Made by a program: the position numbers and the translations under genes. Positions 41,111 to 50,832 of a stretch of DNA of 64,000 bases are shown piece after piece (the first letter of the stretch is position 1; every line of letters begins with the position of its first letter). The notes under the pieces were generated by a model. That model did not search any database and was not told the origin of the DNA. It saw only the letters and a program-made list of their open reading frames with translations. The stretch is from Cladocopium goreaui (lineage: Eukaryota; Sar; Dinophyceae; Suessiales; Symbiodiniaceae), in NCBI GenBank assembly GCA_947184155.2, contig CAMXCT020000910.1:133065-197064 (forward strand), written 5' to 3'.

Positions 41111-43377
41111 CCTCTAGCCAGGTACAGCATCCTCTCCTCTGTTCTGCCGATCGAGGACAGCTTCCCTCGATCTTGGGCAGCTGGGTCTTCCTTCGCCGCC
41201 ATAACTTTTGCGATTGTCTGCAGAGCTTTTGAAGTTTCATCGAGGGCCGGAGGTCCCGGATCAGTGTAGGCTCCAGCATGAAAGGGTCGGAAGGCGTGTA
41301 AACCCTGCATCCCTACGGAACCTGCTGGACCGGGCGTTCCTGAGAAAGTTCCAACCGCTCCCGGGCTCGAAACAAGCCTCGGGCGCGGCAGGACAGAATC
41401 GATCTCGCTCTTGGGGCGAAACAAGCTCGCAGCGAGCTCACCGGAGGTGCGAGGACCCGGGAAATGGCTCGCAGGAGCCGAGGCCGGCCTTACCAGCCGT
41501 GGGGCTGGCGTGTCGGATTTCTCTTCTTCTGTAGGCCTCTCCAACGTGGCTTCCAGCATCCGAGTTACGGGGTCATATTCTGGTTCTTGACAGACGGCAG
41601 GGGGATGCGCAAGGCGGTTGAGTGCTCTCCAGGCGGGTGATTCCCGCGTTTCCAAGTCTTTGTGTTGTTGCACATAGGCCTTCGCCAGGGAAGTCAGCGA
41701 GTCCTGGAACCCAGGATGCTTCCACTTGACGTCCCCCGGGTTCCTGGCAGAGAGGACCTGATACGCTTCCTCTGCCTCTTTGCCCTGGAGCAGCTCGACC
41801 AGGAGCTCGGCTAGGTCTGCCTTGTCAGCCACCGCACCCTGCATCGCGTTGACTCCTGGTCTCTCTGTTTGACGCGCGGTCTCTGACCTTTGGTCGGTAT
41901 CTACCCGGGGCGGTGAAGCTTCGCGTGCCCTAGGTGCGGCTTTGGCCCGGGGCTTCTCCTCTGTGGCTCCGTGCAACTTGCAAAAGTTGACCCCCTTCCT
42001 GGTCCCAGTGACTGGATGCAGGCACCCCTGCACCGCACATGCTCGACCCAGAAGCGAGCCCTGGTACATGGACCTGTGGTACTCACAGGCATGAAAGCAG
42101 GGGTCGCCGCCTTCAGTGGTTGGTAATCCATCAAGACAGCTGTTGGATCGGTCAGCTTGTAGAAGCACAACGGGACAACCTCGGGCCACGTCTCTGCATG
42201 GTCCAGCAGCAAGAGGAACTACCTTGCCGTAGTTGTCTAGAGCGACCTGGTCCGCTTGACAGTGCAGCCCCGCGGGGCCTAGTTCCGCCTCGGATTCTGT
42301 CTCAGAATCTTCATGTTTTTGGCCCTGGTACCCTGCGCCGCGTTCCGGGCGAGAAACTCGCCTCGTACGGCAACACCGGCACCACAGACACCAGCACCAA
42401 GCTCGGCCGCATCTCGCCATGCTGCGGCCGAAACAGCGGCACCAAAGTATCCCGCAAAAGCTTGTGATCACCGCGCACCGTCCCCAGGGGCCCCTTCCTG
42501 CTAGTTCCTGCAGGTTGACCTCCCGGTCCTGCGGGACCGTTGCGCTGGCCCTAATATGCACCTGCGCAACTTCAGGGGCGGCGCAAGGGTCTTGAGCGCA
42601 CAGGTGGACAGTGCAGTTGGCAGTCTCTATGTGGTGACGGAGGTATCGATGCGACGAGGCTCGAACCTCTTCACACTGGCAGAGGAATCCGTGCCGATTC
42701 GTTCTTCCCCTTATAGTCCCGTGACGAAGCCTCGCTACAGCAGCTCCGTCCGCAACTAAGAGGTCGAATGGCTTCTGATTCGGTCCTCTTCCCCGTACCT
42801 CGCGCTGGATGTACAAGGCGGACCATGGTGTTCCTGTACCCGGCCCTTTCCAGACGGGTATGAAAGGCCTCTGCCCCTGCAAGCGTGTCACATCGCTCCA
42901 AGTGCCTGTCCCTTGGCAGTATCGCCAGAGGGCCCTGGAGTGAATCCAAGTCGGATGAATGACCCACGTGTAGGTCCAGACAAGCAACTGGAGCAAGAAG
43001 ACGAGGACCATCCCGGTAAGGAGCCAATAGCTCCATCGGGCTGCTAAGCCAATTGAGGCACAAAGGGTCCCACAGTAGCTTATCCCATTTTCTGCAACCT
43101 GTAACAGCATCCTTACCCACATTTTGATCCACCAGCTGTTTCCGACGTAATGGTAGGCGCCATCCCAGGCGACACTCCACCAGTCCCAAGTTCTGTTGCT
43201 TCCAAGCCCAGGGTCCGGGCGGGATGGCCCGCCTCGGTCCCTTGGGCCTGCTTCTGTTCGGTTTCTAAGATCGTCGGAGGAGTTGGTACTAGTCAGCAGT
43301 CCAAGCTGCAACAAGTTCCATCCATTTGCCGTGGCTGACGCTAGGAGGTAAACGACCCCTAGCGCGGCCCGAACCAT
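40675..43377 (-). CDS. first ORF of the DIRS-type element: membrane and Cys-rich protein
   Basis: 900 aa. Starts 8 bp inside the A1 repeat. A hydrophobic leader (aa 1-16), a second hydrophobic stretch at about aa 97-142 (YWLLTGMVLVFLLQLLVWTY), and a Cys-rich hydrophobic patch at about aa 310-350 suggest membrane contact. A Cys/His cluster at about aa 440-485 (CFHACEYH..CAVQGC..CKLHG) looks metal-binding. From about aa 760 the frame overlaps the next ORF; the coding look shifts from this frame (GCDTLTVHLGEATVGKEPY) to the other (PPDYCLTVADFA) near 41.0 kb, so the two ORFs may be one protein joined by a frameshift. No clear family. Confidence 0.65.
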   Translation of the reverse strand: MVRAALGVVYLLASATANGWNLLQLGLLTSTNSSDDLRNRTEAGPRDRGGPSRPDPGLGSNRTWDWWSVAWDGAYHYVGNSWWIKMWVRMLLQVAENGISYCGTLCASIGLAARWSYWLLTGMVLVFLLQLLVWTYTWVIHPTWIHSRALWRYCQGTGTWSDVTRLQGQRPFIPVWKGPGTGTPWSALYIQREVRGRGPNQKPFDLLVADGAAVARLRHGTIRGRTNRHGFLCQCEEVRASSHRYLRHHIETANCTVHLCAQDPCAAPEVAQVHIRASATVPQDREVNLQELAGRGPWGRCAVITSFCGILWCRCFGRSMARCGRAWCWCLWCRCCRTRRVSRPERGAGYQGQKHEDSETESEAELGPAGLHCQADQVALDNYGKVVPLAAGPCRDVARGCPVVLLQADRSNSCLDGLPTTEGGDPCFHACEYHRSMYQGSLLGRACAVQGCLHPVTGTRKGVNFCKLHGATEEKPRAKAAPRAREASPPRVDTDQRSETARQTERPGVNAMQGAVADKADLAELLVELLQGKEAEEAYQVLSARNPGDVKWKHPGFQDSLTSLAKAYVQQHKDLETRESPAWRALNRLAHPPAVCQEPEYDPVTRMLEATLERPTEEEKSDTPAPRLVRPASAPASHFPGPRTSGELAASLFRPKSEIDSVLPRPRLVSSPGAVGTFSGTPGPAGSVGMQGLHAFRPFHAGAYTDPGPPALDETSKALQTIAKVMAAKEDPAAQDRGKLSSIGRTEERMLYLARGCDTLTVHLGEATVGKEPYHALKSVATQNRPLLREISFPVASPLGPLPSVSGAKVIRLTIASLWPILPRPRRRSLTCLARLGITSWKNGRGTLLLCPIGTEMLYAKLGPWHVSWGQSTMAVGRRLRHNSLSLGKNMPMRGRCTRS

Positions 43378-43384
43378 GGCCCCC

Positions 43385-43463
43385 GGCTACCTTGAGCCCA
43401 AAACTAAGGTAAACCCTGTTTAGGTCAAAACCTAGAGCGCGCTACACTAAGCTCCTACAGTTT
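43385..43463 (-). repeat. A1 terminal repeat, 5' end of the DIRS-type element
   Basis: 79-bp repeat just upstream of the first ATG. On the coding strand it contains TTTTGGGCTCAAG followed by GTAG, which resembles the 3' half of the dinoflagellate spliced leader plus its donor. Confidence 0.9.
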
Positions 43464-44018
43464 ATGGTGGATATATCTATACTTGACTATGGTAAACTAT
43501 GATTAAGTAGCTTAACTAAGATAACTATGGTAGATATCTAACTAAGTTCTTAGTATTCATGTGCTTATAAACCAACATTCGCATAACTAGGTGAATTCTA
43601 TGGGTTCTGGTAGATATATCATGATATACCTATATATAGTTAGTGGACTTATAAACCAACATTCATGTCACTGGGGAAGCCAACACCTTCTAAGTTGTTG
43701 GTATTCATGGGTTTATAAACCAACAAACAATACAATATTAGATATATCTATAGTATTCATGGAGTTATGAACTTCATACAAGCCAACAAACATGTCACTG
43801 GAGTTAGCTAAGTTGTAGTTGTAGTTGTAGTTGTAGTAGTAGTAGTAGTTGTTGTTGTTGTTGTTGTTTTAAACTAGATTCACTATGGTAGATATATCTA
43901 TGGTTCAAAACGGTTATAAAACAACAACCATTTCACTGCTGGGGAAAGCACCTTCTATGACTCTCCATTCTACTTCAAGTCCCAGTTGAGCAGTGTTAAA
44001 AATCCTTTTGTCTTTCCA
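43464..44018. other. right part of the broken M3 element and reiterated M3 fragments
   Basis: Resumes the M3 sequence cut at 30,190 ('atggtggatatatctat'), then carries three degenerate right ends ('cactggggaagccaacacctt' near 43,670; 'gtcactggagttagctaag' near 43,794; 'ctggggaaagcacctt' near 43,935). A (GTT/GTA)n microsatellite lies at 43,815-43,866. No gene. Confidence 0.65.
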
Positions 44019-46630
44019 TTATACTGGTTGGTTAATAGGGATTCCCCGTTCTTGGATTATTAATCCCCCAGCTATTAATCATCAACCAGCCATTATTGAT
44101 CAGCTACATCCACTCATATCCCCATATTATTGATGGTTAAAATCCTATAAATAGTGGTTAAAACCATATAAATAGTGGTTAAATCCCCGAACTAATCATC
44201 AACCTGGATTATATAAATCGTATATCATAACCCCCAATATCGGTAGATTTGTTTTTTTTAATCCCCCTATCATTAATCATCAACCAACCATCATTTATCA
44301 GTTACATACACTCATATCCCCACATTATTGATGGTTAAAATCCTATAAATAGTGGTTAAAATCCTATAAATAGTGGTTAAATCCCCCAACTAATCATCAA
44401 CCTGGATTATATAAATCGTATATCATAACCCCCAATATCGGTAGATTTGTTTTTTTTTAATCCCCCAACGAATCATCAACCAACCACCATTTATCAGTTA
44501 CAAACACTCATATCCCCACATTATTGATGGTTAAAATCCTATAAATAGTGGTTAAATCCCCCAACTAATCATCAACCTGGATTGTATATCATAACCCCCA
44601 ATATCGGTAGATTTGTTTTTTTTATCCCCCAACGAATCATCAACCAACCGTCATTTATCAGTTACATACACTCATATCCCCATATTATTGATGGTTAAAA
44701 TCCTATAAATAGTGGTTAAAATCCTATAAATAGTGGTTAAATCCCCCAACTAATCATCAACCTGGATTATATAAATCGTATATCATAACCCCCAATATCG
44801 GTAGATTTGTTTTTTTAATCCCCCTATCATTAATCATCAACCAACCATCATTTTTCAGTTACATACACTCGTATCCCCACATTATTGATGGTTAAAATCC
44901 TATAAATAGTGGTTGAAATCCTATAAATAGTGGTTAAATCCCCCAACTAATCATCAACCTGGATTGTATATCATAACCCCCAATATCGGTAGATTTGTTT
45001 TTTTTTTTTAATCCCCCAACGAATCATCAACCAACCATCATTTATCAGTTACAAACACTCATATCCCCACATTATTGATGGTTAAAATCCTATAAATAGT
45101 GGTTAAATCCCCCAACTAATCATCAACCTGGATTATATAAATCGTATATCATAACCCCCAATATCGGTAGATTTGTTTTTTTTTAAATCCCCCAACGAAT
45201 CATCAACCAACCATCATTTATCAGTTACATACACTCATATCCCCACATTATTGATGGTTAAAATCCTATAAATAGTGGTTAAAATCCTATAAATAGTGGT
45301 TAAATCCCCGAACTAATCATCAACCTGGATTATATAAATCGTATATCATAACCCCCAATATCGGTAGATTTGTTTTTTTTTAATCCCCCAACGAATCATC
45401 AACCAACCATCATTTATCAGTTACATACACTCATATCCCCACATTATTGATGGTTAAAATCCTATAAATAGTGGTTAAAATCCTATAAATAGTGGTTAAA
45501 TCCCCCAACTAATCATCAACCTGGATTATATAAATCGTATATCATAACCCCCAATATCGGTAGATTTGTTTTTTTTAATCCCCCTATCATTAATCATCAA
45601 CCAACCATCATTTATCAGTTACATACACTCATATCCCCACATTATTGATGGTTAAAATCCTATAAATAGTGGTTAAAATCCTATAAATAGTGGTTAAATC
45701 CCCCAACTAATCATCAACCTGGATTATATAAATCGTATATCATAACCCCCAATATCGGTAGATTTGTTTTTTTTTAATCCCCCAACGAATCATCAACCAA
45801 CCACCATTTATCAGTTACAAACACTCATATCCCCACATTATTGATGGTTAAAATCCTATAAATAGTGGTTAAATCCCCCAACTAATCATCAACCTGGATT
45901 GTATATCATAACCCCCAATATCGGTAGATTTGTTTTTTTTATCCCCCAACGAATCATCAACCAACCGTCATTTATCAGTTACATACACTCATATCCCCAT
46001 ATTATTGATGGTTAAAATCCTATAAATAGTGGTTAAAATCCTATAAATAGTGGTTAAATCCCCCAACTAATCATCAACCTGGATTATATAAATCGTATAT
46101 CATAACCCCCAATATCGGTAGATTTGTTTTTTTAATCCCCCTATCATTAATCATCAACCAACCATCATTTTTCAGTTACATACACTCGTATCCCCACATT
46201 ATTGATGGTTAAAATCCTATAAATAGTGGTTGAAATCCTATAAATAGTGGTTAAATCCCCCAACTAATCATCAACCTGGATTGTATATCATAACCCCCAA
46301 TATCGGTAGATTTGTTTTTTTTTTTTAATCCCCCAACGAATCATCAACCAACCATCATTTATCAGTTACAAACACTCATATCCCCACATTATTGATGGTT
46401 AAAATCCTATAAATAGTGGTTAAATCCCCCAACTAATCATCAACCTGGATTATATAAATCGTATATCATAACCCCCAATATCGGTAGATTTGTTTTTTTT
46501 TAAATCCCCCAACGAATCATCAACCAACCATCATTTATCAGTTACATACACTCATATCCCCACATTATTGATGGTTAAAATCCTATAAATAGTGGTTAAA
46601 ATCCCCCAACTAATCATCAAATATCATCAA
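44019..46630. repeat. satellite array with a 1,317-bp higher-order repeat
   Basis: Thirteen units, marked by 'aatatcggtagatttg' at about 44,238, 44,437, 44,603, 44,798, 44,986, 45,164, 45,359, 45,555, 45,754, 45,918, 46,113, 46,301 and 46,479. Units are 165-200 bp, varying by a doubled 'aatcctataaatagtggtta' block. Unit-specific variants recur exactly 1,317 bp apart (44,650/45,967; 44,871/46,188; 44,486/45,803), so seven units form one higher-order repeat, present nearly twice. The first unit grades into an M8 element. No coding capacity. Confidence 0.95.
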
Positions 46631-46631
46631 C

Positions 46632-46711
46632 CAGGGTGTCTCGCAGCTCGCACTCCTTGGCTCGAAGCGCTTTCGGGTCCAAGGCCCAGTCCACTCCCGT
46701 GGCCAACCTGA
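46632..46711 (-). CDS. exon, minus-strand gene
   Basis: Acceptor 'ctgaag' and donor 'ACCCTG|GTTGAT'. Reads RLATGVDWALDPKALRAKEC then ELRDTL. Enters in phase 1, as the 47,309 exon leaves, and exits in phase 0, as the ankyrin exon at 29,693 needs. The donor lies two bases from the satellite edge. Confidence 0.75.
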
Positions 46712-47308
46712 CTTCAGCGGCGGAAATTTTGTGCGTGGGATTTCACCGTTTTAACGTGGAAAATGTGGGGGTGATCTCACGAAAAAACATGGAAAATGAT
46801 GGATTGAACTGGAGAACTTGGAAAAATCATGGATTCAAGTGAAGAAACTAGAGAAAATAGTGGAGTTATATATATATATAATATTATATATATAATATTA
46901 TATATATAATATTATATATATATAATTAGAAATTGGAAACTAGAAAATAACAAGGGGATTCAAGTGGAAAACCATTGGAAACTGGTGGATTTAAGTGGAA
47001 CAAAATAGGGAAGCCAACCTTGCGGGTTTGGGAAAAAAACGCACATTTGTTCAGAAAGAAGCCTTCAACATATGGATCTATTATTCAATCTTTAGATTGA
47101 TGGAGAGTACCCAGAAAAGCAGCATCATCGTTCAACCGAACCAACTTATTATTTCAAGTAGAGTACTTCTAAAGCGAAGGGCATCAACCAAATGATGGTG
47201 TTAGTTTCTGAAAATATCTGGTGTGTGGCCCCAGTTTAAACTAACCATTTTTTCCACAGAAAAACGATGAAAACATGATGACCATCCACTGGAAAAACAA
47301 TGGTGCGC

Positions 47309-47386
47309 CAGTGTCATCCAGCGACATGTAAAGGGCGTTGGGACAGGATTGCATCGCTGCGTAGTGAACCACCTGAGCCAGCCACG
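47309..47386 (-). CDS. exon, ankyrin-like
   Basis: A strong acceptor with pyrimidine tract (ctttttccccag). Reads WLAQVVHYAAMQSCPNALYM then SLDDT, with the VHYAAMQ helix of an ankyrin-type repeat. In phase 1, out phase 1 at a GC donor (ACTG|GCGC). Fits both neighbours. Confidence 0.75.
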
Positions 47387-47461
47387 CTGGGGAAAAAGGA
47401 GGGATTTGATCACATGGCTTTGAGTGACCACTGGGTAGCCCTAAATCCACTTGATCTTCAA

Positions 47462-47550
47462 TTTTCCCATATTTTCCCGTATTTTCCCATATTTTCCCAT
47501 ATGTTCCCATATTTTCCCATACATGTCTCATATGTTCCCATATTTTCCCC
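47462..47550. repeat. 'attttcccat' minisatellite
   Basis: About eight imperfect 11-bp units 'attttcccata'; similar to the reverse strand of the 16.3-kb minisatellite. Confidence 0.85.
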
Positions 47551-47778
47551 ATGAAACTTGAAAGAAAGCGGTTTTTTTTGTTTTGGTATACCGGTATACC
47601 AAAACTATCAACAGCATGCACAGCTCATCAGGAAGATTACCTCCTTTCAGCTATTTTTTCGGTGATATACAGGAACTGTTGGAAAAGGCCCTTGCAAGGA
47701 GGTATATTGTTAAGAAATGCAAGGTGAATAAGACCAATGGAAGGGCATATTGATATTTGGTTGGATGTTATTGTTCAT

Positions 47779-47878
47779 CTGGTTGGTGGTTTCAACCCCT
47801 CTGAAAAATATGAAAGTCAGTTGGGATTATTATTCCCAATCTATGGAAAAATATAAAATATTCCAAACCACCAACCAG
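47779..47878. repeat. M1 MITE copy
   Basis: Full CTGGTTGGTGG..CCACCAACCAG ends and core; a consensus-like copy. Confidence 0.92.
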
Positions 47879-48104
47879 TCATGGTTTCTGAATTTCCTCG
47901 ATCATATCAAAGGTCCAGCCAGATGGTCGGTGAAAAGAACTTCCAAAGACGATCAAACTGGGTTGGTCTGAAAATGATGAAATTTGATGGTGACCATTCA
48001 ATTTGGTAGAAATTCAAGTGATGATTGGAATAGGTTCCATGTTCACTACTGAATAGTTATCAAGAAATGAGTGGTTTTTAATCACCCTTACTTTGATCAA
48101 TTTC

Positions 48105-48220
48105 TTACATATATATATATACATATATATATATGTACATATATATATACATATATATATATATATACATATATACATATATATATATATATTTATTAAT
48201 ATATTAATATATTAATATAT
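48105..48220. repeat. (ATATAC)n microsatellite
   Basis: TA and ACATAT runs ending in 'attaatatattaatatattaat'. Confidence 0.95.
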
Positions 48221-48221
48221 G

Positions 48222-48320
48222 GGCAAATTATAGAAATTCACTAACCTGAAATACGACAAACAATTGGCTACTTCCCCTTAGTAACCATGCCAGGGTTTGG
48301 TCGTGACGTGAGGTGCTTAT
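48222..48320. repeat. M5 MITE copy, left half
   Basis: Starts GGGCAAATTATAGAAATTCACTAACC as at 12,085; the match fades after 'taaccatgcc' and no right end is found. Confidence 0.6.
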
Positions 48321-48558
48321 AGACATACAGCCACAGCCCCCAAAGAAGATGCCCCAAAAGTCTTTCCATATCATATTTTCTGCTTCCAAATTTCCCAGTG
48401 TCCTATCTATGACTTGGGGTTGCTGTAGCTTTGGTTGGTTACAAAGCACCATTTTCCCATGATTTTCCCAAATTGTCCCATGAAATCCCACTATCATCTC
48501 ATTTACATCCCATTCATGTCCCATTAAACCATCATTTTTCATGGCTAACCCCATTCTT

Positions 48559-48678
48559 CTGGGTAAATTATAATATTTCACTCACCGGAATAGTTCGGCC
48601 ATAAAAGGGGATGATTCCCCTATATCTAAACCATGATTCCCAGTGAGGGAGACTAGTGAGGTCGTTATAATTTACCAG
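48559..48678. repeat. M5 MITE copy
   Basis: CTGGGTAAATTATAA and TTATAATTTACCAG mirror each other; interior 'aaccatgattcccagtgag' is shared with 12,085. Confidence 0.85.
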
Positions 48679-48818
48679 GAATAATATATCATATATCTAG
48701 TGGATTCTAATGGGTTGTTAATGGGTTTATATATATATATGATATAGATATATTGAACATCCCCATTTATGGATGATTTGCCAAACAATGGATATTCTTG
48801 GTGACCAAACCCCCCCGC

Positions 48819-48888
48819 CATTGAGGCAGAAGACATTTTGCTGCGCATCCTCCACCACGAGTTTCTGCAAGTTATCCATGTTCGCCTC
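48819..48888 (-). CDS. exon, minus-strand gene
   Basis: Acceptor 'gtttctag'. Reads EANMDNLQKLVVEDAQQN then VFCLN and leaves in phase 1 at a GC donor (AATG|GCGGG). Joins in frame to the ankyrin-like exon at 47,386. The internal ATG could also be a start if this were a first exon. Confidence 0.7.
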
Positions 48889-49298
48889 CTAGAAACCGCG
48901 AAGTTACTCTCTATCACCGCTGGGGATGTCTTATTCGAAAAACAATGATGATGTCCAAAACTTGTATCATACAATTAACATGTTATTATATATAATGTTA
49001 ATGTTACTATACATATATCATAAATCTATGACTATGATGTGATATTTGTTTAGTCCCCATATCGGTTTATTACATATAATGTCATGTGATCACGGTCTCC
49101 GGGCAGCTCAGCATCTGTTCATCCAAAATGTTCGTTCTATATATATCAGGCATTGGAGCTACTGGAGCAACAGTAATATCTGCCATAAATACAAACCTGG
49201 TTGGTGGTTAATATATGGTTAATATACTGGTAATATATGGTTAATATATGGTTATTATATGGGTAATGATCTTGAATAATATGGTTTATTAATGATTA

Positions 49299-49418
49299 CT
49301 GGTTGGTGGCTTCAACCTACCCCTCTGAAAAATGATGGAGTTCGTCAGTTGGGATTATTAGTCCCAACTGTCCCAACTGAATGGACAAATAATCCAAATG
49401 TTCCAAACCACCAACCAG
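49299..49418. repeat. M1 MITE copy inside a larger composite
   Basis: CTGGTTGGTGG..CCACCAACCAG with a doubled 'cccaactg'. Preceded by a partial M1 end at 49,197 and the same AT-rich filler seen before 26,391. Confidence 0.88.
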
Positions 49419-49659
49419 AACTAGATATTTAAACATAGATATGTAGGCATTCACAAATAAACTGTTTAAACATAGGCAAGTATTCGATATGTCTGCCATA
49501 AACTCACTTTAGGAGGTCTAAATCAACTTGCTTAACATCAGTTGAAGTCCCCATTTTGGGCAGGTTTAATCCCCAGCTTAGCTAGCAATGATTACCAAAC
49601 TTCAGCTCGTTGCTCTTGAAACGTAGCCTCTGGTTTCATGAAACATGGCGTGCTGGAAT

Positions 49660-49800
49660 ATATATATATATGTATACACACATGACATTGTATATAGATA
49701 AACAAAACATTTGTATATATATATATATATCACCGCAAAAAAAAAAAAACAAAAACGTGCATGTATTGTGTATGTATATACAATATATATATATATATTG
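49660..49800. repeat. TA-rich microsatellite
   Basis: Runs of 'atatatat' with an A11 tract; no gene. Confidence 0.85.
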
Positions 49801-49905
49801 TGGGATATAATGGGATAATTAACCAAAACTATGCTATGATGTAAAACTTAAAACTTGCAATTTCATTCCTTTGGAGTCATTGCGAAACCAGGGCAAACGG
49901 CAAAC

Positions 49906-49990
49906 CTAGGCATTTTCAATCCGATATGATCGGGGGAATCCACCGTAAAAGCCGCATTGTTGGGCCAGTGTTGCTGGATCAAATCTTCAA
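49906..49990 (-). CDS. exon, minus-strand gene
   Basis: Acceptor 'ggccaag'. Phase 1 in, matching the exon that ends at 50,182. Reads EDLIQQHWPNNAAFTVDSPD then HIGLKMP, ending at CCTAG|GTTTGC. The frame stays open to a TGA at 49,863 (RFAVCPGFAMTPKE), so a later donor is possible. Strongly protein-like; no family recognised. Confidence 0.75.
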
Positions 49991-50000
49991 CTTGGCCCAT

Positions 50001-50190
50001 TACCCTCTGGTAATTTAATATTAACTATGGAAAATCATTTTTGTTCATTGGAAAACTCACTATAAATGGTGTTTTTTTCATAGTAAACTAACATAACTAT
50101 GGAAAATCACAATTTTTTAATAATAGGTAAACAAAAAAAACTATTTCCATGGTCATTTTCAATAGCAAACTGTTAGCTTACCGGAGGGTA
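50001..50190. repeat. M2 MITE copy that forms most of an intron
   Basis: TACCCTCTGGTAATTTAATA to GCTTACCGGAGGGTA with a second M2 inside (about 50,083-50,160). On the minus strand its end CCTCCG|GTAAGC is the donor of the upstream exon; the acceptor lies 10 bp past its other end. Confidence 0.85.
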
Positions 50191-50241
50191 TGTTGCAATA
50201 AATCTCCGGAAGATTCTGACGCGCATCAGTGAAGGAATAAC
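50182..50241 (-). CDS. exon, minus-strand gene
   Basis: Acceptor 'ttatatag' and donor CCTCCG|GTAAGC, the latter inside an M2 element. Entered in phase 1 it reads YSFTDARQNLPEIYCNIPS and joins as Val to EDLIQQHW in the next exon. Confidence 0.7.
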
Positions 50242-50287
50242 CTATATAAATTGTCAGGGTGTATCAGTTGAAGGAATAAACCACCAC

Positions 50288-50325
50288 CTTGCGGGGTGAA
50301 ATCCAGATGCTCCGGCCATCCGGGC
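50288..50325 (-). CDS. small exon, minus-strand gene
   Basis: 38 nt between acceptor 'gtttag' and donor GCAAG|GTGGTGG. In phase 2, out phase 1, it reads PGWPEHLDFTPQ and links the exon at 62,983 to that at 50,241 in frame. Confidence 0.6.
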
Positions 50326-50347
50326 CTAAACTTCCATACCCAAATCC

Positions 50348-50480
50348 AATGTGGGGCCCCCCGGTGATGTTTGTTGGTTTATAAACCCCATTAACAATAG
50401 TTATAAGTATCATACACATTCATAAACCATAGTTATGAAGTTATAAACCAACTTAGCTATCGTTCGGGGGCCCCACATTG
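50348..50480. repeat. M3 MITE copy
   Basis: CAATGTGGGGCCCCCCGG to CGGGGGCCCCACATTG. Confidence 0.88.
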
Positions 50481-50832
50481 TATATTATATCTCTATTACA
50501 TGTCCATTACTGCCAGTGTAGCGTTATATTAGAGTTATATGTCTATTATCTATTATATATCTACTATCAGAATCCGCCCCCAAGTCTATATTAAATCTAC
50601 TGAATACATTATATACCCAAACCCCTATTTACATCATTTTATATCCCCCAAAAAATATCCCTATGAAATTAACCCGATAATATATCCCCAGTTATATCCC
50701 TATGATATGTCCATTACTACTCATCCCTATCAATTATGTCCCGTCAAAGTGTCCACCAGGCCTGGATGATCCGTTTCGGGACCTTCAAGGTGTGCAAATC
50801 AAAGTTTCCTGGGAAACTTCAACTTGTCACCT

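Larger units (their letters stand above)
30191..43463 (-). mobile_element. 13.3-kb tyrosine-recombinase retrotransposon (DIRS order, split direct repeats)
   Basis: Read on its coding (minus) strand the layout is A1 - ORFs - B1 - A2 - spacer - B2, the arrangement of Ngaro/PAT-type elements. A is 78-79 bp (43,385-43,463 and 30,304-30,381); B is 98 bp (30,382-30,479 and 30,191-30,288). It encodes both a reverse transcriptase-RNase H and a tyrosine recombinase and has no integrase. Joining the two outer ends recreates the internal A2/B1 junction (CTACAGTTT-GGACCC), as expected if it integrates from a circle. No target-site duplication is seen; GTTT is shared at the junctions. At 13.3 kb it is about twice the usual size of the group because of extra ORFs. 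At least one frameshift suggests this copy is recently inactivated or carries assembly errors. Confidence 0.88.

Noticed and set aside
30100..43470. Viral or adenovirus-like origin for the large element
   Set aside because: RT-RNase H plus tyrosine recombinase with split direct repeats fully explains it as a retrotransposon; no capsid or packaging genes were recognised.
44019..46630. CRISPR-like array
   Set aside because: Regular repeats are present, but units are 165-200 bp without short unique spacers, and the DNA is eukaryotic; it is a satellite.
49095..49130. Small minus-strand block reading MLSCPET
   Set aside because: Seven codons between weak sites; no phase-consistent join to neighbours.
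50001..50241. Alternative splice reading ..FIATYPP + RVMGQVEDL with the intron exactly equal to the M2 interior
   Set aside because: Also open, but exonic M2 remnants would add 13 nt, and the upstream small exon fits only the YSFTDARQNLPEIY frame, so that frame is preferred.
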